Assembly (NCBI GenBank): GCA_016713525.1 | Contig: JADJOZ010000007.1 | Coordinates: 1 to 64,000 of the forward strand | DNA from: Bacteroidota bacterium | GTDB taxonomy: Bacteria > Bacteroidota > Bacteroidia > AKYH767-A > OLB10 | Direction of reading: 5' to 3' | DNA length: 64,000 nt | Shown here: in pieces, positions 1 through 8,293 of the stretch | Position numbering within the stretch: the first letter of the stretch is position 1 | How the letters are laid out: the number at the start of each line of letters is the position of its first letter | The notes under the pieces: generated by a model | What the model was told of the DNA's origin: nothing | What the model saw: only the letters and a program-made list of their open reading frames with translations | Databases searched by the model: none | Program-made: the position numbers and the translations under genes

Positions 1-193
1 AAAAATGCAGCTGCGAAACCAAAGATACCCGCAGCAATGGTATAGCTTTAGCCACAATAAAGCCAAATTGCTGAGGTAAACCGAGAATACACGTAAATTG
101 CGGACCCAGAGCATCACAATCATGAAATCCATGATGTGCGTAAACTGTATTGCGGCCAGTGTAAAAGAACTGTCTTTTCGTTAGAGATTTCAT
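1..193 (-). pseudogene. MFS transporter, N-terminal part, frameshifted and cut by window edge
   Basis: Read on the minus strand from an ATG at 193, the frames together give MKSLTKRQF, then pieces matching the first transmembrane region of major facilitator transporters: (I)MDFMIVM, LGPQFT, LPQQFGFIVA and, after another shift, YTIAAGIFGFAAAF. The order matches the DFMIVMPLGP...QFGxxVxxY pattern common in MFS drug or sugar exporters. At least three single-base frame changes occur in under 200 bases, so no continuous frame survives. The rest of the gene lies left of the window. Transport substrate cannot be told. It lies downstream of the OsmC remnant on the same strand. The family call rests on this short motif set only. 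Confidence 0.6.
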
Positions 194-315
194 ATAGGGT
201 GTTAAAGCGCATACGGCTTAATATTCTGAATGCTTTTTCGTGGCGAGATAAAAGCTTAAAATCCCGGAGAGGTGATCAGTCGGAATGCCCTCGGGGATAA
301 TTCAACTGATCCGAA

Positions 316-728
316 TTACGCGTTTAACGTAGACTCGTGTGTGATATTCGTATTCAGCGATTTAGGAATGGGGCAAGTTGTTTTTGGCTTCTTCCACATT
401 TGGTGAAGGCTTCAGCGCCGATTCGCGGGGCTGATGCAGCCACTTTCAGGTGAGAATTGGAAATTGCACCGTTTTCATTGTGATTCCACATTCCGTTTCA
501 ATGGAGGCCAGGTTCCAAGTACACCTGCAGCTGCAAGCACAAAACTTGGCTTCATGAAACAGCCGGCATGAGCAGCGGCTATAAGTTCCTCAGGATTAGT
601 ACCTATACCCTCTTAAAACGAGAGCCGAATGAGTATTGAGGCGTTTAAGTACACCCGATTGGGATTGTCAAATTGCCTTTGCCGGTTTGCCCGGGGCCGT
701 TTGAGACAGCAGTTGCTTTTCTTTTCAT
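316..728 (-). pseudogene. OsmC/Ohr-family peroxiredoxin, frameshifted
   Basis: From an ATG at 728 the minus strand reads MKRKATAV, then GQTGKGNLTIP, then YSFGSRF, then GTNPEELIAAAHAGCFMK, then SNSHLKVAASAPRIGAEAFTK and CPIPKSLNTNIT, ending at a TAA at 316-318. The total (~137 codons) is the usual length of OsmC proteins, thiol peroxidases that reduce organic hydroperoxides. The HAGCF cysteine and the second cysteine in the CPI motif are the expected redox pair. The pieces lie in different frames, so several indels are needed to restore the gene. A tryptophan usually present after the KATAV stretch is read as serine. It may be a real pseudogene, but the clean order and length argue for a good gene in a poor consensus. 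A distinct intact OsmC paralogue lies at 62023-62442. Confidence 0.75.
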
Positions 729-858
729 GGTAAATGATTTTAAAATTTGAGGAAGTGCAAATAGACCAAAGAACCAAGCTTAAAGACAAGGTTTGCTTAA
801 ATGATTCAAAAATCAACTAAAAAGGTTAAAATTTGATGGAATAAAAAGGAAAAAGCAG

Positions 859-866
859 TACTTTTG
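859..866 (+). promoter_or_regulatory. Bacteroidota -7 element before tRNA-Leu
   Basis: TACTTTTG matches the TAnnTTTG consensus exactly and stands 21 bases before the tRNA. A TTTG at 832-835 may be the -33 box, though the 23-base spacing is slightly long. Confidence 0.5.
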
Positions 867-887
867 CACCCTGCAATTTAAAAAATT

Positions 888-971
888 GCCCAGGTGGCGA
901 AATTGGTAGACAACACCACTTTGAGGGGTGGCGCCGTAACAGGTGTACGAGTTCGAATCTCGTTCTGGGCA
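888..971 (+). tRNA. tRNA-Leu, probably anticodon GAG, one base missing in the anticodon arm
   Basis: The acceptor GCCCAGG pairs with TCTGGGC. The D-arm GCGAAATTGGTAGAC, a long class II variable arm and a T-arm ACGAG-TTCGAAT-CTCGT are all present, which is tRNA-Leu architecture. The anticodon stem CCACT/GGTGG closes a loop of only six bases (TTGAGG). Restoring one G to the G-run gives a normal seven-base loop TTGAGGG with anticodon GAG. No CCA is encoded. The one-base gap in a homopolymer fits the error pattern seen across the window. Confidence 0.8.
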
Positions 972-973
972 GA

Positions 974-1064
974 GGATTAAGGATTAAGGATTAAGAATTA
1001 AGTTTTAAGGATTAGGGATTAAGAGTTAAGAATTAAGGACCCGGGATTAGGGATTGGGGTTTAA
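974..1064 (+). repeat. degenerate heptamer array (GGATTAA)n, 13 units
   Basis: Thirteen consecutive seven-base units follow the tRNA without a phase break: three perfect GGATTAA, then variants such as GAATTAA, GTTTTAA, GGATTAG, GAGTTAA and GGATTGG. No coding frame is conserved. A second in-phase array lies at 1302-1336, on the other side of the next tRNA. Confidence 0.85.
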
Positions 1065-1132
1065 AAGTAATTTTCTTTTCCATTTTACATTTTTCCTCTT
1101 CAATTTAAAATTTTAATTCAACAGCAACTCAA

Positions 1133-1224
1133 GCGCAGTGGCGAAATTGGTAGACAGCACACTTAGGTCTCGGAGAAGCCTGTGAGGTAAAACTTGCTTA
1201 GGAGTTCAGGTCTCCTCTCGCGCA
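1133..1224 (+). tRNA. tRNA-Leu, probably anticodon TAG, with indels
   Basis: The 3' acceptor CTCGCGC would pair with GCGCGAG, but the 5' end reads GCGC-AG, so one G appears to be missing. The D-arm GCGAAATTGGTAGAC is identical to that of the preceding tRNA. CTTAGGT carries the anticodon TAG after an invariant T. The T-arm AGGAG-TTCAGGT-CTCCT is intact and A1224 is the discriminator base. The anticodon stem does not pair as written and would also need small corrections. The class II variable arm supports leucine. Confidence 0.7.
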
Positions 1225-1301
1225 CAATCACTATAGGGAATGATAGATGTAGATGAAAAATGATAGATTGGCTACTGCAAAAAAATATGCAGAGAACATG
1301 C

Positions 1302-1336
1302 CAATTAAGGATTAAAGATTAAGGATGAAGGATTAA
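1302..1336 (+). repeat. second GGATTAA heptamer array, 5 units
   Basis: CAATTAA, GGATTAA, AGATTAA, GGATGAA and GGATTAA follow one another in exact seven-base phase. Together with 974-1064 this brackets the second tRNA-Leu. Confidence 0.75.
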
Positions 1337-1420
1337 CTTGTTTCATCCCAAATTTAAAATTCGATTTTACCCATGAAAAATTGGCTTTATTTAATATCTG
1401 CACAACGCACTAAAGAATTA

Positions 1421-1451
1421 AGACTTCTCAACCAATGAGAGGTCTTTTTTT
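1421..1451 (+). terminator. Rho-independent terminator
   Basis: AGACTTCTC and GAGAGGTCT form a nine-pair stem (one G-T pair) around the loop AACCAAT, followed by seven T. It probably ends transcription of the tRNA region on the plus strand. Confidence 0.7.
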
Positions 1452-1481
1452 GAAGTCTAAAATAAACCAGCCCTGTAGGTA

Positions 1482-1501
1482 ATCCCGATAGCTATCGGGA
1501 T
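1482..1501. repeat. 20-bp perfect palindrome
   Basis: The core TCCCGATAGCTATCGGGA is its own reverse complement, and the flanking A and T extend it to 20 bp. A decayed copy (CCCGATTCCTATCAGGG) lies about 30 bases downstream. Such CCCGAT...ATCGGG palindromes are, to my knowledge, dispersed intergenic repeats in this phylum. Confidence 0.7.
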
Positions 1502-2147
1502 GTAGAAAGTTCGACCCGATGTCCATCGTCCCGATTCCTATCAGGGTGCTAATCTATGAGGAATTATAGATGATAGATGTGTTGCTGCTAAAACCCCGCA
1601 TCAAAGCTATGGCTTCTTGCTGGGACCTGGGTTAAGTGCTGGATAATATGTTTCTGCTCTATAAGAAATTTCGTTGGAATGATAAATTGAATAGTTGGTA
1701 ATTAAGTAACATGTGTTATTCAATTCCAATTCTTTATTTATCAATATTCAATAGGTTAAAGTTAAATTAAGGAATATTTTATTTATCCCAACTTTAAAAT
1801 TTTGTTATCCTAAAAATGGCCTGATAGCCATCGGTGTCCCAAGAACATTATTTTTCATTTAAAAGCGTTTCCTGAGATTGTTTGACAAGTCATCTTAAGG
1901 AGTCGGATTATGCTGCATTTTTGGCGAAAAGTGATTTTATTTGGCTAAAGGTTTTTGAATCGTGACATGATTACTTTTATTTCCAAATGTCCTTGAAATT
2001 CTACTATCGGCTTTGATTTTTCAAAACTAACCTAGTCATCGATGCTTGCTTCTGATCGTTAATTGCCCGCAACCACTATGCTGCCATTGGAATGTGATAC
2101 CTTTGCGCCTTAACAGGCACTTTCTCTAATAGGGTGGCTGTCCAGCA
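1502..2147. other. stretch without a recognisable gene
   Basis: Apart from the decayed palindrome near 1531-1547 I find no coding frame, RNA or further repeat that I can name. Given the indel density on both sides, the 5' end and signal peptide of the following surface-protein gene may be hidden here. Confidence 0.4.
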
Positions 2148-4905
2148 ATGACTAATAACGCATTTTTATGTTGTTCTTGCGATAAGTTGCTTCGGCTTGT
2201 GTGGAGGTGGTTTCGTCATCTGCAATATGTTCAGGATTCTGCGGATGTTGTCTGGACTGGTACGGTTAATAGCAATCAGTTATATTTCCACTTTTTCCAA
2301 TATGACTATTTGTTGCCGGAAACTCACTCTTGTGGTGAGCGACCTACCGTTACGATTTTTACAGTGTGAATTGATCATGGCTGCAGAGTGGTTCGATTAA
2401 TGTGGTGGGTGCTTCGGGATACACTGCCATGAGCAAACGCAAGTGTATGGCTGCGACTACGATGTGGCAAGGAATTAATGCTGAGTCAACAGGAGTCAAG
2501 TTACGGATTTCAAATTAACAATTGCCCCGGTGTTAACAATTGCGGTTACTGCCCGTCATAAGTCGGTTATTTCCATCGCTGTTCCAACCTGATGGATAAC
2601 ATCAGCAATCCCCATGTTCATTCGGTTACCCTTTCGGTGTGACCACCAATGATGTGTCGTGGGCTATGTTTAGGAGACAGTATTGGTGTTTTGGAAAAAT
2701 CAATTTCCTGCCCCATGTAACGGTCAGGCCGCTTTCGGTTCCATTCCAATGTCAGGTGTGGAGACCAACCGCTAGATAAACTATTGGTACCACAGGACTT
2801 AGAAAGAATGTATTTTTAACATGATGAGAAGCGTTGATGGAAAATCAAAGTTTGTCCGCTGCAGAAAACAATGATTTTATTATTATATGATAAAATCCTA
2901 ATGCTCCGACAGTACTTCGATCATGGGAAAGGAATCAATGTAAATTTCAGAATCCAGTCAAGTGGCTTCGTCGCTATATTTAACTGCTAAAACAGTACTT
3001 TTCAATAATATTTATAGGTGATTTGTCCGGCCAAAAGCAAAACTACAGTCCGTGGAGTTCTTATGGATACAGTCTTCTTGTCTTGTGAAATTGTATCGAT
3101 ACACTGACTGCCCGATATTTTGTCCAATACAATCAGTAACTATTTCGAGAGAATTGACCTGATGAATAATAAGGATCGGACTGGCAGTTTAGATGTGATT
3201 AATACCTAAATATCGATTCTGGAGCCAGTGCAGCAAGAGGATTATTATGACGAAAACGGTGTTCGGTAAATGGAAATTACCAAAGTGAGGATAATATTCA
3301 CCTTAAATGGTGCGTTATGGCATCTTTGCCAATGCAGTTGAAGCGCCTTTAATTACGAAATGTGCTATATCTACTCAAAATCCATTAAGTGTACCCAATA
3401 CTTCTGTTGGAATAGCAATAAACGGATGGGCCAGCACCAATGATACGAGATGGTGGTTATTCCTATAACATGGGACAAACATCCGCCCCCGGAGCAGGGG
3501 TAGATATTATTAATATATGCAACCGTTTTTATAATAACACCGACGGTCATCACGGGGGATTTTCTTTGGTGGCACCAATACCGGAACCAACTTCAAGGAA
3601 ATACTACGGGGTACACATTATGTAAGATTGACCTTAATAATGCCGCTGTAATTGACCAGCAACCACCAGGTTCTTCACCTTTCCATGGGAATGTTTGGCA
3701 AGATTCCGCTACTTATTCCAAGTGGATATGGGGCTGTGAATTTGAATACACAACACCAACTCTAATTAGTACTTTCCTTATTCTCCCAACCAATCAATCT
3801 ATTACGGCATAATCCAGTAACACCTCTTGTCTATTTTAGGACCCATTTAATGTAAATAATCGGGTGTGGTTTGTTACGCAAAATTCCGGAGTTCGTTTTC
3901 ATGTTCATCAGTCTATCCTGTTGAGGATACTGCAATCCAGTGGTGGAGAACATCTTCGAATTCAGATCACTTCCGACCAAAGCCTGACCAAGTAATTTTA
4001 TTCCCGAATCTAAATACATCGCCAAACAAGCTCTTTTAGAAATCAAAAATGATGCTTCCAGCTTTGATACTCCTCTTTTCCAATTCGTTTGGATTGATGC
4101 CGAGCATAGTTCAATTGGCAGAAGCTACTGAAACTAAACTCTTGGCTGGCACCTTAAGCTATTTGGATGTAGTTAAAAAAGCTGAAAGAGTGAGGCATTT
4201 CAGAAATTCAAGCTATAGCCGACAGCATCGCCTAGTCGACAAGCTTGATTACTATTCAAAGTCTCCACTATATTAGATTTAAGAGCGAATTAATCGAAAA
4301 CATTTCACTCATCTATGATGAAATTGCAACTATTGAAGTGACTCGGCATGCTTCCAATACGTCAATTTTTAAACGATCTGGCTGAAGTATTATCCAATAT
4401 AACGCCTTCTGAAATTCCGGATGCAACTGAAAAAGCAGTTTTATGATCTGGAAGTAAAGTACCCAAAGCGGTGAATCAGTATTGGCGAAATCATTATAAT
4501 GAACTTTTACAACTGGCAAATCTTTGTCCATACAGTGGTGGGAAAGCAGTTTTTCGAGCAAGAAATCTCATCTGGAAATTAGACGAAGCCTTGTCGTTTG
4601 ATGATGAAGCTGTCTGCCAGGCTATTGGAATTTATAAAGAATCCGCAAGTTCAGTAATGATGAATAAATATCCATCTTTTTCTTTGCAGCCCAACCCGGC
4701 AAAAGAAAAAGTGAGCATCTTGTTCAGCGAAACGCAATCAAATTCGAGCCAAATCACGATCAAAGATATTATCGGTCGGATCATTTTGAATCAAGTTATA
4801 AATAATTCGTCTTTATCTTTAGAAATAAACACAAGTCATTTTGATCAGGGAATTTACCTGGTGGAATGGAAATACTTAGGACAAAACCACAAACTAAAAA
4901 GCTAA
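2148..4905 (+). pseudogene. large T9SS-exported surface protein (beta-helix-like), heavily frameshifted
   Basis: No long frame survives, but recognisable pieces appear in order: TMWQGINAESTGVKLRISN near 2460, CAISTQNPLSVPNTSVG near 3361, CNRFYN near 3520, GNTTGYTLCKIDLNNAAV near 3596 and FHGNVWQDSATYSKWIWGC near 3680. The alternation of Asn/Gly-rich turns resembles right-handed beta-helix proteins of this phylum (inference). The end is clear: a 144-codon frame from 4471 finishes with a type A sorting domain (SLQPNPAKEKVSILF, ITIKDIIGRII, GIYLVEWKY) and stops at 4905. The product would be secreted by the T9SS and anchored at the surface. The start is uncertain. Indels occur every few tens of bases, far more often than in genes after 6.9 kb. 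Confidence 0.6.
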
Positions 4906-4915
4906 CCATCATCAG

Positions 4916-6390
4916 ATGAAAAAACACTGATAATTTTGTTTTCTTCTTTTATCTGGCGCAAACGGATATGGTCAAGGTTATAATCATCAATGGCTTTTGG
5001 GCAGTTACAATTTTTTCAGGATCCAAAGGAAGGATTACTTTTTGATTCAAAACTATTCCCTCATTAATGAAAATCGAAAAATGGTTTTCAAAGGCACTCA
5101 AGCCAATATCAGCGACGTTAATGGTAATCTGCTTATGGCTAGTAATGGTATATGGATCGCTAATGCAACTGGTGACACCATGATGAATGGAGGAGGGTTG
5201 AATCCCGGTGGGATTACTTCAAACTGGCCTAATGGGCTTCCAATGACTGGAAATAATATATTCTTATCCTTCTCCAATGATACAAATAAATTTATGCTAT
5301 TTCATCATACTGCGAACTTTGACGGATACTCCTTCCCAACAAACCAGATTTATTAACGTGAAATTGACATGTCATTAGACAACAGGAAAGGTTCTGTAAC
5401 CAATAAAAATCAGATTATTCGTTCAGACACTTTAAATTGGGGGGTTAGCAGCTTGTAAACATGCTAATGGAGAGATTGGTGGGTAATAATCACCAAACAC
5501 AATACAGATAGTACTTTCATTGTTTATACTTCTTCAACGGGTATAGATATATATCAAGTCAAAAACTTAATTTTCCTAAATCATGGTATGGGGGTAATTC
5601 ACCTGTGTTTTCTAATTCAGAAATCAGTTTGCATACTTTGTGTATGATTCAAGCTGTTAACAGTACTGCTTCTTTTGATTTTAACAGATGTAATGGTACA
5701 TTTTCCAATCCAAAGATTATACCAACTACCTAAGTGTTAATTTGGGGTTTAGCTTTAGTCCTTCGGCAAATACATTTATGCCTGTACAGTATTGTCATAT
5801 TTCCAAATCGATACTGACAATTTGTTGTAGATACAGTGCTAATATGATGGTTTTGTTTCTCCGGTAGGAAGGTTCCTGCTGTGCGACCACCTTTTGGAAC
5901 ATGTACCTTGCTGCCAACGGAAAAATTTATGTCACTAGCGGGAGTGGTGTACAGCATATTCATGAGATTAACTATCCTGACAGTGCAGGTATCGCATGCG
6001 ATGTGCAACAGCACGCAATTGATTTAGGATATGCGCAACTGCGTTCCGTACCGAACCATCCTAATTACTATTTAGGGTGTGATACCACTTTGGGGTGTCC
6101 ATGTCTCACTACCGGCATTGAGGAACTTGAGGACATGAATTCCAATTTAATGTGGCCCAAATCCTACCAGTGGTAATTTTAAAATCACTTACCTCCTCCC
6201 CCAAAACCAACCCGGAAAACTTGAAGTATTTGATATTAACGGTCGACGAATATATGAAATGAACCTGCCACATTGGAGTACCATGCAGGAGGTTATTTTG
6301 CCGAAAAGTATTTCGAGTGGAGTTTATAATTGTGTGATAACGAGTGGTGGTGAGAGAGGAAGCCGGAAGGTGGTGGTGTATAAGGAGTAA
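4916..6390 (+). pseudogene. second T9SS-exported protein with type A sorting domain, frameshifted
   Basis: An ATG at 4916, ten bases after the previous stop, opens a signal-peptide-like MKKTLIILF segment across a frame change. Long readable parts follow: NENRKMVFKGTQANISDV and LMASNGIWIANATGDTMM (5040-5350), ACKHANG with RDWW (5455-5485), and LAANGKIYVTSGSGVQHIHE through CDTTLGCPC (5901-6110). After another shift near 6150-6180 the sorting domain continues in a new frame (GKLEVFDINGRRIYEMN, SGVYNCVITSGG, VVVYKE) to a TAA at 6388-6390. The total of about 490 codons is plausible for one protein. I recognise the general type (secreted, repetitive, T9SS-sorted) but not a biochemical role. Confidence 0.65.
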
Positions 6391-6436
6391 AGATTTTGGT
6401 ATGGAGATGCTGCAACAAAAGTATTTGGGTGAAAAG

Positions 6437-6481
6437 GCGGATCAGAGATCCGCAGATTTCTATTGTCAGGATCAGAGATCC
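6437..6481. repeat. two GGATC-AGA-GATCC palindromes
   Basis: GCGGATCAGAGATCCGC at 6437-6453 is a perfect seven-pair hairpin with a three-base loop. GGATCAGAGATCC at 6469-6481 repeats its core. They fill the space between the two copies of the sorting-domain tail. Confidence 0.75.
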
Positions 6482-6493
6482 CTCCGGCATATC

Positions 6494-6552
6494 GTGTGAT
6501 AACTAGTGGTGGTGAGAGAGGGAATAAAAAGGTGGTGGTTTATAAGGAATAA
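6494..6552 (+). repeat. 59-bp duplicate of the preceding gene's 3' end
   Basis: This segment aligns base for base, without gaps, with 6332-6390, the last codons and stop of the preceding sorting domain. Both encode a Val-Ile-Thr-Ser-Gly-Gly-Glu-Arg core and end in VVVYKE and a stop. Differences are scattered substitutions only. It is an orphan tail 104 bases after the first stop. Confidence 0.85.
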
Positions 6553-6616
6553 CCAGTCTTTGCTTGGGGTTTTGGAGACAGCTTAAATGGCTTTTGGTCA
6601 GTTGAAAATTCGTTGA

Positions 6617-6660
6617 AATGTAAAATGTTCAATATAAAATTCTAATGTAAAATGTTCAAT
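6617..6660. repeat. direct repeat AATGTAAAATGTTCAAT
   Basis: The 17-base unit occurs at 6617-6633 and 6644-6660 (27-base period), with a decayed continuation to about 6685. No coding meaning is visible. Confidence 0.6.
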
Positions 6661-6712
6661 GTAAAACGCAGAATGCCCAATGTTTATCAGCGTTATTGAA
6701 CAATGATAGTCC

Positions 6713-6859
6713 AATGACGCAGCTATGCTGCAAATGACCTAATGACAGCGGCCCTGCCGCCAATGACGCAGATATGCTGCAAATGACCTAATGACAGCGG
6801 CCCTGCCGCCAATGACGCAGCTATGCTGCATATGACCTAATGACGCGGCTTCGCCGCTT
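6713..6859. repeat. three tandem 49-bp units, each with two hairpins
   Basis: Units start at 6713, 6762 and 6811. Each has AATGAC spacers around two short inverted repeats: GCAGCTATGCTGC (GCAG/CTGC stem) and GCGGCCCTGCCGC (GCGG/CCGC stem). In the last unit the second hairpin is GCGGCTTCGCCGC, which preserves the stem while the loop differs. With the preceding repeats, they occupy most of the 577-base gap before the next gene. Confidence 0.85.
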
Positions 6860-6967
6860 TTCGCCGCTAATTATTTTATTTTCAATTAATACTTGACAAA
6901 ACTCGCTTTTTGTGCTTTCTTGCCGTAAATTTGTAATCTGCTTTAATTGAAAGGTGAATTTTAGAAC

Positions 6968-8287
6968 ATGTTTGCAGTAGTTGATCTTGAGACTACAGGA
7001 GGCAATTCCGGGACAGATAAAATTATTGAAATCGCCATTTATATCCATGATGGTGAAAAAATTGTCGATTATTTTTCAAGCCTGGTAAATCCTGAAGTAC
7101 CTATTCCGGTATTCATTGCGCGTCTTACCCGAATTTCGGATGAAATGGTAAGCTCTGCTCCTCTTTTTAGTGAAATCGCAGAACAGGTTCATGCATTTCT
7201 GGCAGATCATATTTTTGTTGCCCATAATGTGATGTTCGATTATTCTTTCTTAGCATTTGCTCTTCAAAGAGAAGGTTTTCCGTATGAAAAAAAGATGTTG
7301 TGTACCTGTAAAACCAGTCGAATGGTTTTCCCCGGACACCCATCCTACAGCTTGTCTAAAATTTGCAACAGCCTTCAAATTGAACTAAAAGATGCCCATC
7401 GTGCCTCTGCTGATGCTTATGCAACAGCTATATTACTCGACAAAATCATAAAAAAGCAAAATGGTTCTTTGGATGCATTTTACAATTATCACGTAAAACC
7501 TAAGAATCATTCGAAGATTCCCGATCAGCAATTGGAATTATTACCTTCGAAAGCCGGTGTTCTTTATTTCGCCGACGATAACGGAAATGTGATTTATGTT
7601 ACCAAGTCTTCGAACCTTCGCAAAAAGGCAGCATCCATCCTGAGTAAACTTCATACCAAACGATTTGCAGGCATTGCTGCCAGTGCAACTTCCATCGATT
7701 TTGAAACTACCGGAGGAGTGCTGTTGGCTGCTATCCGGGAAATTGAATCTGTTGATGCTATTGTTCCGCGTTTCAACCGCCGTATATCCAACAGTGAATC
7801 CCGTTTCAGCGTTTATGAAACGCTGGGCGACAATGGTTTTTTAATGCTTCATACAGCTGAATTCAACAAAGCCAGGCAGCCATTGGTGACTTTCTCCAAT
7901 GAAAAAGAAGCCCGGTTAGAATTGGCAAAGGTTTGCGCTGAATTTGGTTTGTTTACTTCCAAAGAAATGCTTTCCCACAAACCGGAATTATTCGATGAAT
8001 CACCGGATTCCTATAATGAAAAAGTGGTTTTGGCCATTGATAAGCTTAAGTCGTATCGTAAAAACTTTCTGATTGCCGATCGTGGCAAAGAAACTGATCA
8101 TGTTTCTATGGTGGTAATTAAGGATGGAATTTTTACCGGATATATTCATCTCGACCGTCATCAAGCCAAAAATAGTGTGGATGAAATGCTCGAAATGATG
8201 AAACCATCAAATGATCATCCGTCCATTTTCAAAAGTATTGTCCGGCATGTGAGTCAGGGAAAATATCAGAAAATCATCAATTTTTAG
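6968..8287 (+). CDS. DEDDh 3'-5' exonuclease fused to a GIY-YIG domain
   Basis: The 439-residue protein starts with a DnaQ/epsilon-type exonuclease domain: DLETTG (residues 6-11, Exo I), HNVMFD (86-91, Exo II) and HRASAD (144-149, Exo III), so all acidic residues and the catalytic His are present. From about 197 a second domain begins with GVLY and VIYV, the degenerate GIY and YIG motifs of UvrC/Cho-type nucleases. The architecture resembles the DnaQ/UvrC-N fusions found in several phyla, thought to act in DNA repair or proofreading (family knowledge). The C-terminal 150 residues have no clear further domain. The ATG lies directly before the exonuclease fold, so the start is secure. The next gene follows after 6 bases, suggesting co-transcription. 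Confidence 0.88.
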   Translation: MFAVVDLETTGGNSGTDKIIEIAIYIHDGEKIVDYFSSLVNPEVPIPVFIARLTRISDEMVSSAPLFSEIAEQVHAFLADHIFVAHNVMFDYSFLAFALQREGFPYEKKMLCTCKTSRMVFPGHPSYSLSKICNSLQIELKDAHRASADAYATAILLDKIIKKQNGSLDAFYNYHVKPKNHSKIPDQQLELLPSKAGVLYFADDNGNVIYVTKSSNLRKKAASILSKLHTKRFAGIAASATSIDFETTGGVLLAAIREIESVDAIVPRFNRRISNSESRFSVYETLGDNGFLMLHTAEFNKARQPLVTFSNEKEARLELAKVCAEFGLFTSKEMLSHKPELFDESPDSYNEKVVLAIDKLKSYRKNFLIADRGKETDHVSMVVIKDGIFTGYIHLDRHQAKNSVDEMLEMMKPSNDHPSIFKSIVRHVSQGKYQKIINF

Positions 8288-8293
8288 TCGGAC

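Noticed and set aside
613..816. Minus-strand 67-codon open frame
   Set aside because: Only its middle overlaps OsmC codons in the wrong frame; the OsmC reading across frames explains the region better.
6713..6859. CRISPR array
   Set aside because: The three units are contiguous near-identical 49-mers without unique spacers, and no cas genes are present.
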